Positions 18,463-26,927 of a stretch of DNA of 64,000 nucleotides are shown here, piece after piece. The translations under genes were made by a program, and so were the position numbers. The stretch comes from Candidatus Epulonipiscium fishelsonii (GTDB lineage: Bacteria; Bacillota; Clostridia; Lachnospirales; Cellulosilyticaceae), in NCBI GenBank assembly GCA_001983455.1, contig LJDB01000001.1, forward strand, positions 1 through 64,000, given 5' to 3'. How positions within the stretch are numbered: position 1 is the stretch's first letter; each line of letters opens with the position of its first letter. Below the pieces are notes generated by a model that did not search any database, was not told the DNA's origin, and worked only from the letters and a program-made list of their open reading frames with translations.

Positions 18463-19392
18463 ATGTTTAAAAAATTTTTTGTAAAAGCACTACTTTTGGG
18501 AGTGGTTATGACTGGCTTAACAGGATGTTCAGAAGGCGGAGACAGCGACCAAATGACAGTTGGCTTTATGAATACTAATCTTTCAAACGAATATCAAGTA
18601 ACTATGCTTGATGGTGCTAAGGCAAAAGCTGAAGAAATGGGAATTAAACTAGTGGAACAAGACGGTCAAGGAGATGCCGCAAAACAAATTAGCCAAATGG
18701 AACAACTTATTTCTCAACAAGTTGACGCTATAGTTATGGCTCCATATGACAAAGATGCTTGTGCACCAGCTGTTACAAAAGCAAAAGAGGCTGGCATTCC
18801 TCTAGTCATTGTTGACTCTACAGTAAACAATATTGAAGAAGCACTAACATTTGTTGGAGCTGACGAAACTATTGTTGGAGCACTTGCAATGGATACACTA
18901 GTGGAAGCAATTGGTGGTGCTGGCGACATAATGATGATACGTGGCCCTATCGGAAACTCTGCTGAAGTTGGAAGAAGTACTGGGGCACTTGATGCTCTTG
19001 CAAATTATCCAGATGTAAACCTAGTGATTGATGAACCAGCTGATTGGGACAGAGAAAAAGCTTTAAAACTTATGGAAAACAAACTTCATGGAGATTTTGA
19101 TATAGTGGGAGTTTTGGCTCAAAATGATGAAATGGCAATTGGAGCTCAAAAAGCTATTGAAGCAGCTGGAAAACAAGACCAAATTAAAGTAATTGGTATT
19201 GATGCTATTCCAGATGCACTAACAGCAGTGGCTGAAGGTAAATTACTTGCTACAATTTATTCTTCTCCAGAATTAAAAGCAGCTACAGCAGTTCAAGTTG
19301 CGGTTGATGCTGCAAATGGTCAAGAACTTGAACGTGAGTACTATGTTGACTTTGTACTTATAACTCAAGAAAATGTAGCAGATTTCCAATAA
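18463..19392 (+). CDS. sugar-binding lipoprotein (RbsB type)
   Basis: A 309-residue substrate-binding protein. The signal peptide ends in the lipobox LTGC with lipid-modified Cys22, so it is anchored outside the membrane. The mature part is a periplasmic-binding-protein type 1 fold: GFMNTNLSNEYQ, QVDAIVMAPYD, GAD, GAQKAIEAAG. It has AAAGGGGG before ATG18463. It would deliver a sugar or polyol to the RbsA/RbsC-type pair. It is the last gene of the locus, followed by a strong terminator. Confidence 0.92.
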   Translation: MFKKFFVKALLLGVVMTGLTGCSEGGDSDQMTVGFMNTNLSNEYQVTMLDGAKAKAEEMGIKLVEQDGQGDAAKQISQMEQLISQQVDAIVMAPYDKDACAPAVTKAKEAGIPLVIVDSTVNNIEEALTFVGADETIVGALAMDTLVEAIGGAGDIMMIRGPIGNSAEVGRSTGALDALANYPDVNLVIDEPADWDREKALKLMENKLHGDFDIVGVLAQNDEMAIGAQKAIEAAGKQDQIKVIGIDAIPDALTAVAEGKLLATIYSSPELKAATAVQVAVDAANGQELEREYYVDFVLITQENVADFQ

Positions 19393-19406
19393 AATTAGTT
19401 TTATGT

Positions 19407-19440
19407 AAGAAGATAGGATACAATTCTATCTTCTTTTTTT
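19407..19440 (+). terminator. rho-independent terminator of the catabolic locus
   Basis: AAGAAGATAG / CTATCTTCTT, a 10-bp stem with a nine-base loop, runs into seven or more T residues. It stands 15 bases after the binding-protein stop. Confidence 0.92.
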
Positions 19441-19665
19441 GTATCTGGGAGTTGAAGCTCTAGTTAATCCACTTGCAATAATATTTTATATTCATTTAAA
19501 GGACACAATTCTACCTTCTTTTTTTATATATGTAAGCTGAAGCTCTAGTTAATTCACTTGCAATAATATTTTATATTCATTTAAAGGACATATTTTTGTA
19601 TCTAGGAACTGAAGCTCTAGTTAATTCACTTGCAATGATGTTTTGCATTCATTTAAATATAGTCT
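19441..19665. repeat. three-copy tandem repeat (about 72-85 bp)
   Basis: GAAGCTCTAGTTAAT begins at 19454, 19539 and 19611. In each copy it is followed by a conserved stretch ending near TTCATTTAAA. The terminator-like segment GGA(T/C)ACAATTCTA(T/C)CTTC also recurs, at 19416 and 19501. The unit therefore seems to include the operon terminator, as if the gene end had been duplicated and lost. Confidence 0.75.
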
Positions 19666-19973
19666 GCTGTCTATGTACAATTTTGTTGCTGACTATTACT
19701 TATAAATTTTATACCATTATCTATCTTACTTATATTGAAATGTGCACTAGTGAATTTGAAATACTAGGCTATTTTGTCAATAGCATTTTATACTTAATTG
19801 GTATATAATTTTAACAAATACATGTACAAGTTGATTTAAACAAACTCAATCCACCCGTATGCCACTATACCAAATGAAACCGTATATACCCATACTTAAA
19901 GGAGCGACATATATAAATGACACTGGCAGATATTTAAACTAAAACCTTTTATAAATAATAATACTATAAATTA

Positions 19974-20100
19974 ATTTACTAGTGAACACCATTCGCTACT
20001 CAATACATAAATAATAACTTGGTTTACCAGTGAACATCGTTTGTTAACCCAATACTTATAATTTGATTTACCAGTGAACACTATTCGCTAACCTCAATAT
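19974..20100. repeat. three imperfect palindromic repeats, spacing 44-48 bp
   Basis: AGTGAAC begins at 19981, 20029 and 20073, each within a copy of TTTAC(T/C)AGTGAACAYC followed by a TTCGCTA-like arm. Each copy can form a small hairpin (for example TAGTGAA / TTCGCTA). The GTGAA...TTCGC core resembles the hairpins between genes of the upstream locus. Confidence 0.65.
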
Positions 20101-20596
20101 ATAAAGAATAATGTGTTACAATCAATGCTACACAAAATATGCTTCACAGAATAATACCTAGAGTTTATTTCATTATGTTATACCTTTGAAATGAAATTTT
20201 ACATTTTCTCAACATTAAAGATAAAAAAAAGACCAACGGCCGTGGACTTATATATCAGAAATGAAATCTGTTTATAATCTCTATAAAAAATAACCTTTGG
20301 ATGATAAGAAAAAAATTGGTATAATGAACAGCCAGTTTTAAACTTTATTAATCATCCTACATAATAAGAATAAAAAATCTTTTTAATAATCACAGTGATT
20401 GTAAACAGATTTCTATATTTGATAATACATAGAGTACAAATTTTTATTTTGATACTATGTAACATTATCCTTAACTGAATATATTCTTTATGATACTAAG
20501 TAAAAAGTTAAAAGTCTTTTCCTAGTATTTATTAAAGAAACCATATATTATTGTTCCAGATACTATTAAAGTTCTCTATGAAACTAGTATCTGATT

Positions 20597-20694
20597 ATTT
20601 TAATGTCTATTAGTAATAATAGAGAATCAAATAGTTCTCAGCATTATTTTGATGTCTATTAGTAATGATAGAAAGTCAAATAGTTCTCAATACT
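20597..20694. repeat. two-copy 49-bp tandem repeat
   Basis: TGTCTATTAGTAATRATAGA starts at 20604 and again at 20653, with conserved flanks through TCAAATAGTTCTCA. Two copies, about 90 percent identical by eye. No coding signal. Confidence 0.75.
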
Positions 20695-20752
20695 ATTCGT
20701 GATAACGGATTTAGGAATAACGTGACTAAATTTGTTATTTGCTGTACACAAA

Positions 20753-20813
20753 AATAGGTCAAAAGTTTCTCTAGTTGTTACGTAGATAGCAATTAAAGTG
20801 CTTTTGGCCTATT
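20753..20813. repeat. 13-bp inverted repeat with a 35-base loop
   Basis: AATAGGTCAAAAG (20753-20765) pairs with CTTTTGGCCTATT (20801-20813) with one G-T wobble. It could be a structured RNA or a remnant end pair of a small mobile element. No transposase is nearby. Confidence 0.55.
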
Positions 20814-21133
20814 CCCAGTGTAAATGTTCTTCCTAGTTGTAGTTATTTTTTTATGTTTATTGGAATATTTATAGATTTTGTACCTATTAACCATCAGTAA
20901 CAGCTCTAGGAATAAGACTTATAATTCTAGCATTCATAGTTACAACTCTAGCACAATGGGTTAATAATGTATAAATATTTTTCAATAGCTTTGCCACTAG
21001 GTAATTTTATTAAATTTCTATCAAGCCTAAGTCAGGCCTAAGTGTTAATAATTTTTCGCATCTATTAGTAATTAAAAAATCTCCTATATTTTTTTGCACT
21101 TGTTAATACTATATAATATGCTTTTTTTTATGT

Positions 21134-22171
21134 TCATATTATCTCCCAAGTTAAAATTGTATCTTTTTCTATATCTTTTAGTACTTTTTTACCTATAATG
21201 ATATCCATATATTTTGGAGAAATTCCTATTCCAGGTCTTTTTAACATGATATCTTCTTTTTTTATAATATCACCTTCTTTTAAATTATTATTTATAACGA
21301 TGGATCTTCGAGCTTCTCTTCTTGGAATTACTTCACAATCTAATACAGTTTTATAACTTTTTCCTAATACGGTTTGCACTAAACTTAAATTATTCACTAT
21401 TAAATTTAAATCACTTGGATCCATTGCATGATAATGATCATTTCCTGTTAAGTTTTTATTTAATGTAAAATGTTTTTCAATAACTTCAGCTCCTAGTAAA
21501 TATGCTGTTGTTAAAACTGTCATAGTTGAGTCTGGTTGCGTATGATCACTATATCCTATTTTTAAATTCGGAAATATATTTTTTAAATGTGTAATCATAC
21601 TTAAATTTGCATCTTCATTTTTAGTTGGATAAGATAGTACACAATGCATTATACAAAGTTCATTTGAATTTAAAGATTGTATTAATCTTACAGCTTCTTC
21701 TATTTCTGATATATACGAAGCTCCTGTAGATAGAAAAATAGGCTTATTTTTTTTAGCTATATATTCTATAAAAGGTAAATTTGTTAAATCTGATGATGAA
21801 ATTTTATATATATCAACTAAATTATCCAAATAATCTACTGAAGCAAAATCGAATGGTGTTGACATAAACTCCACATCTAAAGATTTACAATATATAAATA
21901 ATTCTTTATAATCATTTATATTAAATAAATCATGCTTTTGAAATAATTCATATTGAGAACGAGTGGGTTCTTTGCTTATATCCCAATATGCAGGTGAATT
22001 TTTGGATACAATTGTGTCAGCTTTATAAGATTGAAATTTTACTGCATTAGCACCATTTAATTTAGCTGCTTTTATATACATTTTAGCTGCTTCTATCAAA
22101 CTAATATTAAGTTCTTTTGCTGTATCATAAAAATTTACTCCTATTTCTGCAATAATATATGGTTTATTCAT
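21134..22171 (-). CDS. NeuB-family nonulosonic acid synthase
   Basis: A 345-residue enzyme of the sialic/legionaminic/pseudaminic acid synthase family, which condenses phosphoenolpyruvate with a 6-carbon N-acetylated sugar to give a 9-carbon acid. The TIM-barrel part (about 1-270) has AEIGVNF, ANAVKFQSYKAD, PFDFASVDYL, HCVLSYPT, GYSDHT and EKHFT. The C-terminal SAF/antifreeze-like domain (about 285-345) has RRSIV...GDIIKKEDI and RPGIGI. AAGGAG precedes ATG22171. It is the last gene of the glycan operon, directly after the CMP-transferase fusion. Which nonulosonic acid is made cannot be decided by eye. Confidence 0.9.
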   Translation of the reverse strand: MNKPYIIAEIGVNFYDTAKELNISLIEAAKMYIKAAKLNGANAVKFQSYKADTIVSKNSPAYWDISKEPTRSQYELFQKHDLFNINDYKELFIYCKSLDVEFMSTPFDFASVDYLDNLVDIYKISSSDLTNLPFIEYIAKKNKPIFLSTGASYISEIEEAVRLIQSLNSNELCIMHCVLSYPTKNEDANLSMITHLKNIFPNLKIGYSDHTQPDSTMTVLTTAYLLGAEVIEKHFTLNKNLTGNDHYHAMDPSDLNLIVNNLSLVQTVLGKSYKTVLDCEVIPRREARRSIVINNNLKEGDIIKKEDIMLKRPGIGISPKYMDIIIGKKVLKDIEKDTILTWEII

Positions 22172-22187
22172 TATTTATTCTCCTTAT

Positions 22188-23789
22188 CTATAAATCATTA
22201 ATTAAATTAATTACTCGTCTTTTGCCATTTTTTAAGTCAAAAGATGTAAGCTTATCTTGAATTTTTTGTCTAGTATTTATATCTAATGTTAAATAATTAT
22301 CTAAGGTTTCTTCTATTAATATATCCGAAGGATTTTGACCTAAATAAGTGAATCCATTTTCAGTAGAAATGAATTCATGATGTTCTTCTCTAATGTTTTG
22401 AGCCATTGCAATTGTAGGAATTCCCATTATTGCTAATTCATAACCTGTTCTTCCTCTAGAAGTTATAGCTATATCACATTTAGACATATTTTCTGGCATA
22501 TTTTTTACATCTAATAAAACCTCTATATTTTTATAAAAATTATAATCTAATAAAGTCTGTTTATTTTGTTTAGCTTTTCCTATTACTACAATAAAGTTAT
22601 ATTTTGAATATTTATCTTGGCAAATTAACTGTAAAACTCTATCAGTATAATTTTGAGGATCTGCTCCACCAAATGAAACAAATATACATTTAATATCATC
22701 TTTAATTTTTATAGGATTATAAAATTTAAATAATTTATTACATATATAATAACTTTGTCCCGTTTTAATTGAAGGTACATCACTATGTTGATATAGAGAA
22801 TTTATAACTAAATCTGCTTTTAAAGCACCTTCTCCATTATCCTCAAAATTAACAATTTTTTTTACAGAATTGCAATTTTTTAAAGCAATCATATAATCTA
22901 TACTTGTATCTAAAATATCATTAATAATAATATCATATTTTTTTAATGATAATATTGTTAAGAGTTCATTTAAACCGTTTATTCCAATAATGTTATGTGT
23001 AGTTTCTCCAAATAAACTTTTATCTGTTTGATTAATATCATAATATATATCAGGTTTAACATAAAAACCATCTGCTAACTCTAAACATCTATAAATATGA
23101 CCCATTCCTCTAGAAACATTTCCATTTACATAAAATGCTATTGATTTAGAATTTATTATATTTTCACATATTTCTAAATCAATAAAATTATCTATATCTA
23201 TGGACTCTTCATATGGTATTTCAAATACATCCATTAATTTTCCTAATCTAGATTCATTAGTTACATATATTTTTTTTGTAATGAAAAAAGCTCCTGTTTC
23301 GATTAAATATTTAGGTAGAAATTGTCTATTTAACCGGCTTTCATAAACGGGATATTTCATTCCATTATTTTCTCTCCAAGCTAAATGTGGATCATTAATA
23401 GCCGAAATCAAAGTATCTATGTTATTATTATTTAATATAAATTCAATAGCTTTATCTAATGTTTCTACTTTTAATGTAGGTGAAGTAGGTTGCAAAGTAA
23501 TTACATAATCACACTCTATATTTTTTACTGCATCATAAATTACTGTATCTAATGTTATTTCATCTCCACATAATTCTTCTTTTCTCCAATGTACTTTAAT
23601 ATTCATTTGTTTGGCAATAATAGCTACTTCTTCCGAATCAGTTGTAACTATTATTTCATTAATAAATTTACTTTTTTTTGCATTTTGTAGAGAATAATTT
23701 ATTAAAGGTTTATCGCCTAAAATTCTTATATTTTTATTTGGTATTCCTCTAGAACCAGCTCGTGCTGGAATCACTGCAATAATGTTCAC
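22188..23789 (-). CDS. fusion: CMP-nonulosonate cytidylyltransferase + PseG-like UDP-sugar hydrolase
   Basis: A 533-residue two-domain protein. Residues 1-225 are a CMP-sialic-acid-synthetase-type cytidylyltransferase (IPARAGSRGIPNKNI, VTTDSEEVA, LQPTSPT). Residues about 228-533 resemble PseG/SpsG, a GT-B-like hydrolase that removes UDP from a diacetamido sugar; the catalytic-type His is in RGMGHIYRCLEL, followed by SFGGADPQNYTD and SRGRTGYELA. One chain thus carries the step before and the step after the NeuB reaction, encoded next door. The start is GTG23789, 8 bases after AAAGGAG. PseG-like domains point to a pseudaminic- or legionaminic-type acid, not plain sialic acid. Confidence 0.86.
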   Translation of the reverse strand: MNIIAVIPARAGSRGIPNKNIRILGDKPLINYSLQNAKKSKFINEIIVTTDSEEVAIIAKQMNIKVHWRKEELCGDEITLDTVIYDAVKNIECDYVITLQPTSPTLKVETLDKAIEFILNNNNIDTLISAINDPHLAWRENNGMKYPVYESRLNRQFLPKYLIETGAFFITKKIYVTNESRLGKLMDVFEIPYEESIDIDNFIDLEICENIINSKSIAFYVNGNVSRGMGHIYRCLELADGFYVKPDIYYDINQTDKSLFGETTHNIIGINGLNELLTILSLKKYDIIINDILDTSIDYMIALKNCNSVKKIVNFEDNGEGALKADLVINSLYQHSDVPSIKTGQSYYICNKLFKFYNPIKIKDDIKCIFVSFGGADPQNYTDRVLQLICQDKYSKYNFIVVIGKAKQNKQTLLDYNFYKNIEVLLDVKNMPENMSKCDIAITSRGRTGYELAIMGIPTIAMAQNIREEHHEFISTENGFTYLGQNPSDILIEETLDNYLTLDINTRQKIQDKLTSFDLKNGKRRVINLINDL

Positions 23790-23819
23790 AAAAGTATCTC
23801 CTTTTCTTTATTTATTATT

Positions 23820-25229
23820 TTAACTTAACAGCTCCATATCTATTATGGCATCTATTTCTTTTATCATATTATTTAAAGCATTTTTTTTCCAAAAATTTTC
23901 TGTTTTTATTTTTTTTCTATCATTATTTTTAGATATATTTTCTATAATTTGTTCTGAACTATTTATATAAGTTGCATAGCCTAAATCTATTAAATCTTGC
24001 ATATTTTTACTATCAGAAATATTATATATTAATGTTATTAATTCAAATGCAAAACCTTCATATACAGCAGTTGAATTCACAGAAATTTGTACACTAGATT
24101 TATTTAAATCTTCATAAATTGGCTTCGTGGGCTTACTTATTTCAATTTTAGATTTATAACTCAATAGTTTTTTTAACTTGCTACTATGCAAATCATCACC
24201 TGGATGTAATCTATAAATTATTCTATAATTTGTATTATTTATTTTTTTTAAATATTCATAAAGATCTATAGCTAGATTACTAAGCTGATTACTATATGCC
24301 CATTGAGAAATAAATAAAATTACTTTTTTATTTCTTTTGCTATTGTTATTTTTAGTATAATAATTTACTTGATTTTCTAGAAAAGGAAATCCTATTTCTT
24401 TTACATTTTCAATAGGAAATCTTGTAGTATCATTCCAATATTTTGAAAATGTAAAAATATTATCTGGAAATGTCCCATATCTTGACTTAATTTTAAAATT
24501 ATAAGAAATGTGATCAGGGCCCATAACACCATGTTGTAATTCTATTGTGGGTATATTTAATTCTTTAGACACTTCATTAATAATCATGTTGGTATATGAA
24601 TAATAGCAAACTTCTATAATTACTTTCGGATTAATTCTTTTTAGTAAATATTTATAATATTTACTGCCTATTTTCCATATTAAATATGATCTTGAAATTA
24701 ATTCACTTAGGTAATTTATATCAATTTTTATATCTAGTTCTTTTCTTATTAATTTTGCAATCCTATAAGTTATTTTTTTAAATTCATTTTTTATTTTAGT
24801 TAATAATAATAATTGCAAACTTTTATTAACAATCCATAAATCTACTCCCGTAATTGTATTTTCAAATAAATTTATAAATAATAATGGATTTTGTTCTAAC
24901 ACTATGTGACTTTTTTGTATTTCCTTATATAAAGGAGTTATAAAACTTTCACGATTTTTACTATTTGCTGGAATAGAAGGTATAAATAAAATATCATTAT
25001 TTATTTCATTTAACCAAGGTATTTTTTTAATATTTTTAATTAAGCTTTTGTATCTTAAAGGATTATATTTTGAATATTCTACAACTTCATTTTTTTCCAA
25101 TTGATTTTCCATAATTTTCAAGTGAGAATATAAAGTAAACCTAATATATTGCCAATACTTAAAACCTTTATATTCTATATTTAACAAATCATACTTAGCT
25201 TCTAAATTTAAAAAATTTTCTATGTTCAT
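23820..25229 (-). CDS. putative GT-B glycosyltransferase / capsule-type protein
   Basis: A 469-residue protein of extreme AT content. I do not recognise a named family. The C-terminal half looks like a GT-B transferase: PTIELQHGVMGPDH, then KVILFISQWAYSNQ, YRIIYRLHPGDD and SVNSTAVYEGFA, the order of nucleotide-binding motifs seen in capsule and polysialyl-type transferases. No membrane segments are evident. It stands between the aminotransferase and the CMP-sugar fusion; its ATG directly follows the upstream stop (TAAATG). A transferase for the nonulosonic acid is a reasonable guess, no more. Confidence 0.6.
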   Translation of the reverse strand: MNIENFLNLEAKYDLLNIEYKGFKYWQYIRFTLYSHLKIMENQLEKNEVVEYSKYNPLRYKSLIKNIKKIPWLNEINNDILFIPSIPANSKNRESFITPLYKEIQKSHIVLEQNPLLFINLFENTITGVDLWIVNKSLQLLLLTKIKNEFKKITYRIAKLIRKELDIKIDINYLSELISRSYLIWKIGSKYYKYLLKRINPKVIIEVCYYSYTNMIINEVSKELNIPTIELQHGVMGPDHISYNFKIKSRYGTFPDNIFTFSKYWNDTTRFPIENVKEIGFPFLENQVNYYTKNNNSKRNKKVILFISQWAYSNQLSNLAIDLYEYLKKINNTNYRIIYRLHPGDDLHSSKLKKLLSYKSKIEISKPTKPIYEDLNKSSVQISVNSTAVYEGFAFELITLIYNISDSKNMQDLIDLGYATYINSSEQIIENISKNNDRKKIKTENFWKKNALNNMIKEIDAIIDMELLS

Positions 25230-26351
25230 TTATATTGCTCCTTTAATAATAGTGTTTATATTATTTAAATTTATATTATTTAAATAAGGACTAATAGGTA
25301 GCGATAAAATTGTTTTACTAACCTGTTCTGTTATAGTAAACTTTGGTTCATATTCTTCACTGCTAAATGCTTTTTGTTTACTCATTGGTTTGTTATAATA
25401 AATCATGGTTGGAATACCTTGTTGTTTTAAATATTCCATTAAATTATTTCGTTCAGCTTCATCTTTACATTGAATGCTATATTGAGCCCAGCTTGAATAG
25501 AATCCATCTGGTACAACAGGGGTTTTAACTATTCCGTTTAATTCCTTTGTATATATATCTGCAATTCTATTTACTTCATCAAGTTCATATTCTACAAAAG
25601 CTTTAAATTTCTCTATAAGTATGGCGGCTTGAATTGTATCGAGTCTTGAATTCATTCCAATCCTCACATTATCATATTTATCTTTGCCTTTGCCATGAAT
25701 TCTTAAAGATTTTATAATTTCTGCCCAATTATCATTATTGGTAAAAATCGCTCCCCCATCTCCATAACACCCTAGAGGTTTTGCTGGAAAAAATGAAGTG
25801 GTAGCTATATCTCCAAAACTACAAGCTTTTCTATCTCCAATACGGCCACCAAACCCTTGAGCACCATCTTCAAGTAACAATAAATTATACTTTTTGGCTA
25901 TAGGTTCTATTTTATTATAATCGGCTGGTAACCCAAATAAGTCTACAGTAATTATAGCTTTTGGATTTAATTTTCCTTCATTTATAACTAGTTGAATGGA
26001 TTGTTCCAGTTTATCTGGATCCATATTAAAAGTATCTTTGTCTATATCTACAAATATAGGTGTTGCTCCTTCAAATGACACTACTTCACCTGTTGCAAAA
26101 AAAGTAAAGTCTGGTACAAACACAGCGTCGCCTTCTTTTACTCCCCACACCATTAATGCCAAGGTTAAAGCATCTGTTCCATTTGCACATGTAATACAAT
26201 GTTTTACTCCTACATAATCTGCAAGCATTTTTTCTAATTCATGTACTTGCCTACCCATTATGTAGCTACCTTCATCTAAGACTTCAAATATAGCTTTAGC
26301 TATATTATTTTTTAAAGCTTTATATTGAGTTTTTAAATCTCTAAATTCCAT
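25230..26351 (-). CDS. DegT/DnrJ/EryC1 sugar aminotransferase (WbpE/WlbC-like)
   Basis: A 373-residue PLP enzyme that aminates a keto-sugar nucleotide. The PLP lysine is Lys191 in FFPAKPLGCYGDGGA. GTDAL and LLLEDGAQGFGG supply cofactor contacts. Full family length. It follows the acetyltransferase, oxidoreductase and dehydrogenase genes. With them it should form the WbpA-WbpB-WbpE-WbpD route, where it converts the 3-keto UDP-GlcNAcA intermediate to the 3-amino sugar. TAGGAG precedes ATG26351. Confidence 0.9.
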   Translation of the reverse strand: MEFRDLKTQYKALKNNIAKAIFEVLDEGSYIMGRQVHELEKMLADYVGVKHCITCANGTDALTLALMVWGVKEGDAVFVPDFTFFATGEVVSFEGATPIFVDIDKDTFNMDPDKLEQSIQLVINEGKLNPKAIITVDLFGLPADYNKIEPIAKKYNLLLLEDGAQGFGGRIGDRKACSFGDIATTSFFPAKPLGCYGDGGAIFTNNDNWAEIIKSLRIHGKGKDKYDNVRIGMNSRLDTIQAAILIEKFKAFVEYELDEVNRIADIYTKELNGIVKTPVVPDGFYSSWAQYSIQCKDEAERNNLMEYLKQQGIPTMIYYNKPMSKQKAFSSEEYEPKFTITEQVSKTILSLPISPYLNNINLNNINTIIKGAI

Positions 26352-26360
26352 ATATATCTC

Positions 26361-26921
26361 CTACTTTTTAATTAATCCAGTATCTACTTTAATATATTCT
26401 TGTTTACAATTGTTACACAAATTATCTTTAAGTATCTCTCCACATTCACAAACCCAACCTAAATGTTTTGCAGGCACCCCTCCCACCACTTCATGATCCA
26501 TCACATCTTTTGTAACTACAGAACCTGCCGCTATTAATGCATTTTTTCCAATAGTGTTTCCACATATAATAGTTGCATTTGCACCAATACTAGAACCTTC
26601 TTTTACTAGGGTTTTTTTATAATTATTTGATCCCTTTGGATATTTACTTCTAGGTGTTAAATCATTTGTAAATACCATTGATGGTCCACAAAATACATAG
26701 TCCTCTAATTCTACCCCTTCATATATAGATACATTATTTTGCACTTTAACATTGTTTCCTATTTTAACATTATTACTTACATTTACATTTTGCCCAAATG
26801 AACAATTCTCTCCTATTATTACTCCAGACTGTATATGAGAAAAATGCCAAATTTTTGTATTGTTTCCTATAATAACATTATCATCAATATAACTACTTTC
26901 ATGAACAAAATAATTTGACAT
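26361..26921 (-). CDS. left-handed beta-helix N-acetyltransferase (WbpD/WlbB-like)
   Basis: A 186-residue acetyltransferase built of hexapeptide repeats (IGNNTKI, IGENCSF, IGNNVKV, IGKNAL). It should N-acetylate the 3-amino group of a UDP-2-acetamido-3-amino-glucuronate. The C-terminal tail CECGEILKDNLCNNC, with four cysteines, looks like a small zinc ribbon and occurs in part of this family. AAGGAG precedes ATG26921. Nine bases separate it from the aminotransferase, consistent with one operon. Confidence 0.88.
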   Translation of the reverse strand: MSNYFVHESSYIDDNVIIGNNTKIWHFSHIQSGVIIGENCSFGQNVNVSNNVKIGNNVKVQNNVSIYEGVELEDYVFCGPSMVFTNDLTPRSKYPKGSNNYKKTLVKEGSSIGANATIICGNTIGKNALIAAGSVVTKDVMDHEVVGGVPAKHLGWVCECGEILKDNLCNNCKQEYIKVDTGLIKK

Positions 26922-26927
26922 TTACAT

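Larger units (their letters stand above)
19393..21133. other. 1.7-kb region without a convincing gene
   Basis: No ORF here has both an SD and protein-like composition. Besides the terminator, the region holds three families of short repeats and a long inverted repeat, listed separately. It lies between the 3' end of the catabolic locus (plus strand) and the 3' end of the glycan operon (minus strand), so it is a convergent gap. It may be decayed sequence or contain small RNAs; no known RNA family is recognisable by eye. Confidence 0.6.

Noticed and set aside
1-19392. Bacterial microcompartment around the GREs
   Set aside because: No BMC shell protein domain is encoded anywhere in the window.
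19596-19808. 70-residue hydrophobic ORF in the gene-free gap
   Set aside because: It starts inside a copy of the tandem repeat, has no SD and looks like translated AT-rich DNA.
19441-20694. CRISPR array
   Set aside because: Repeat units are long, only two or three copies each, without unique spacers of constant length and without cas genes.
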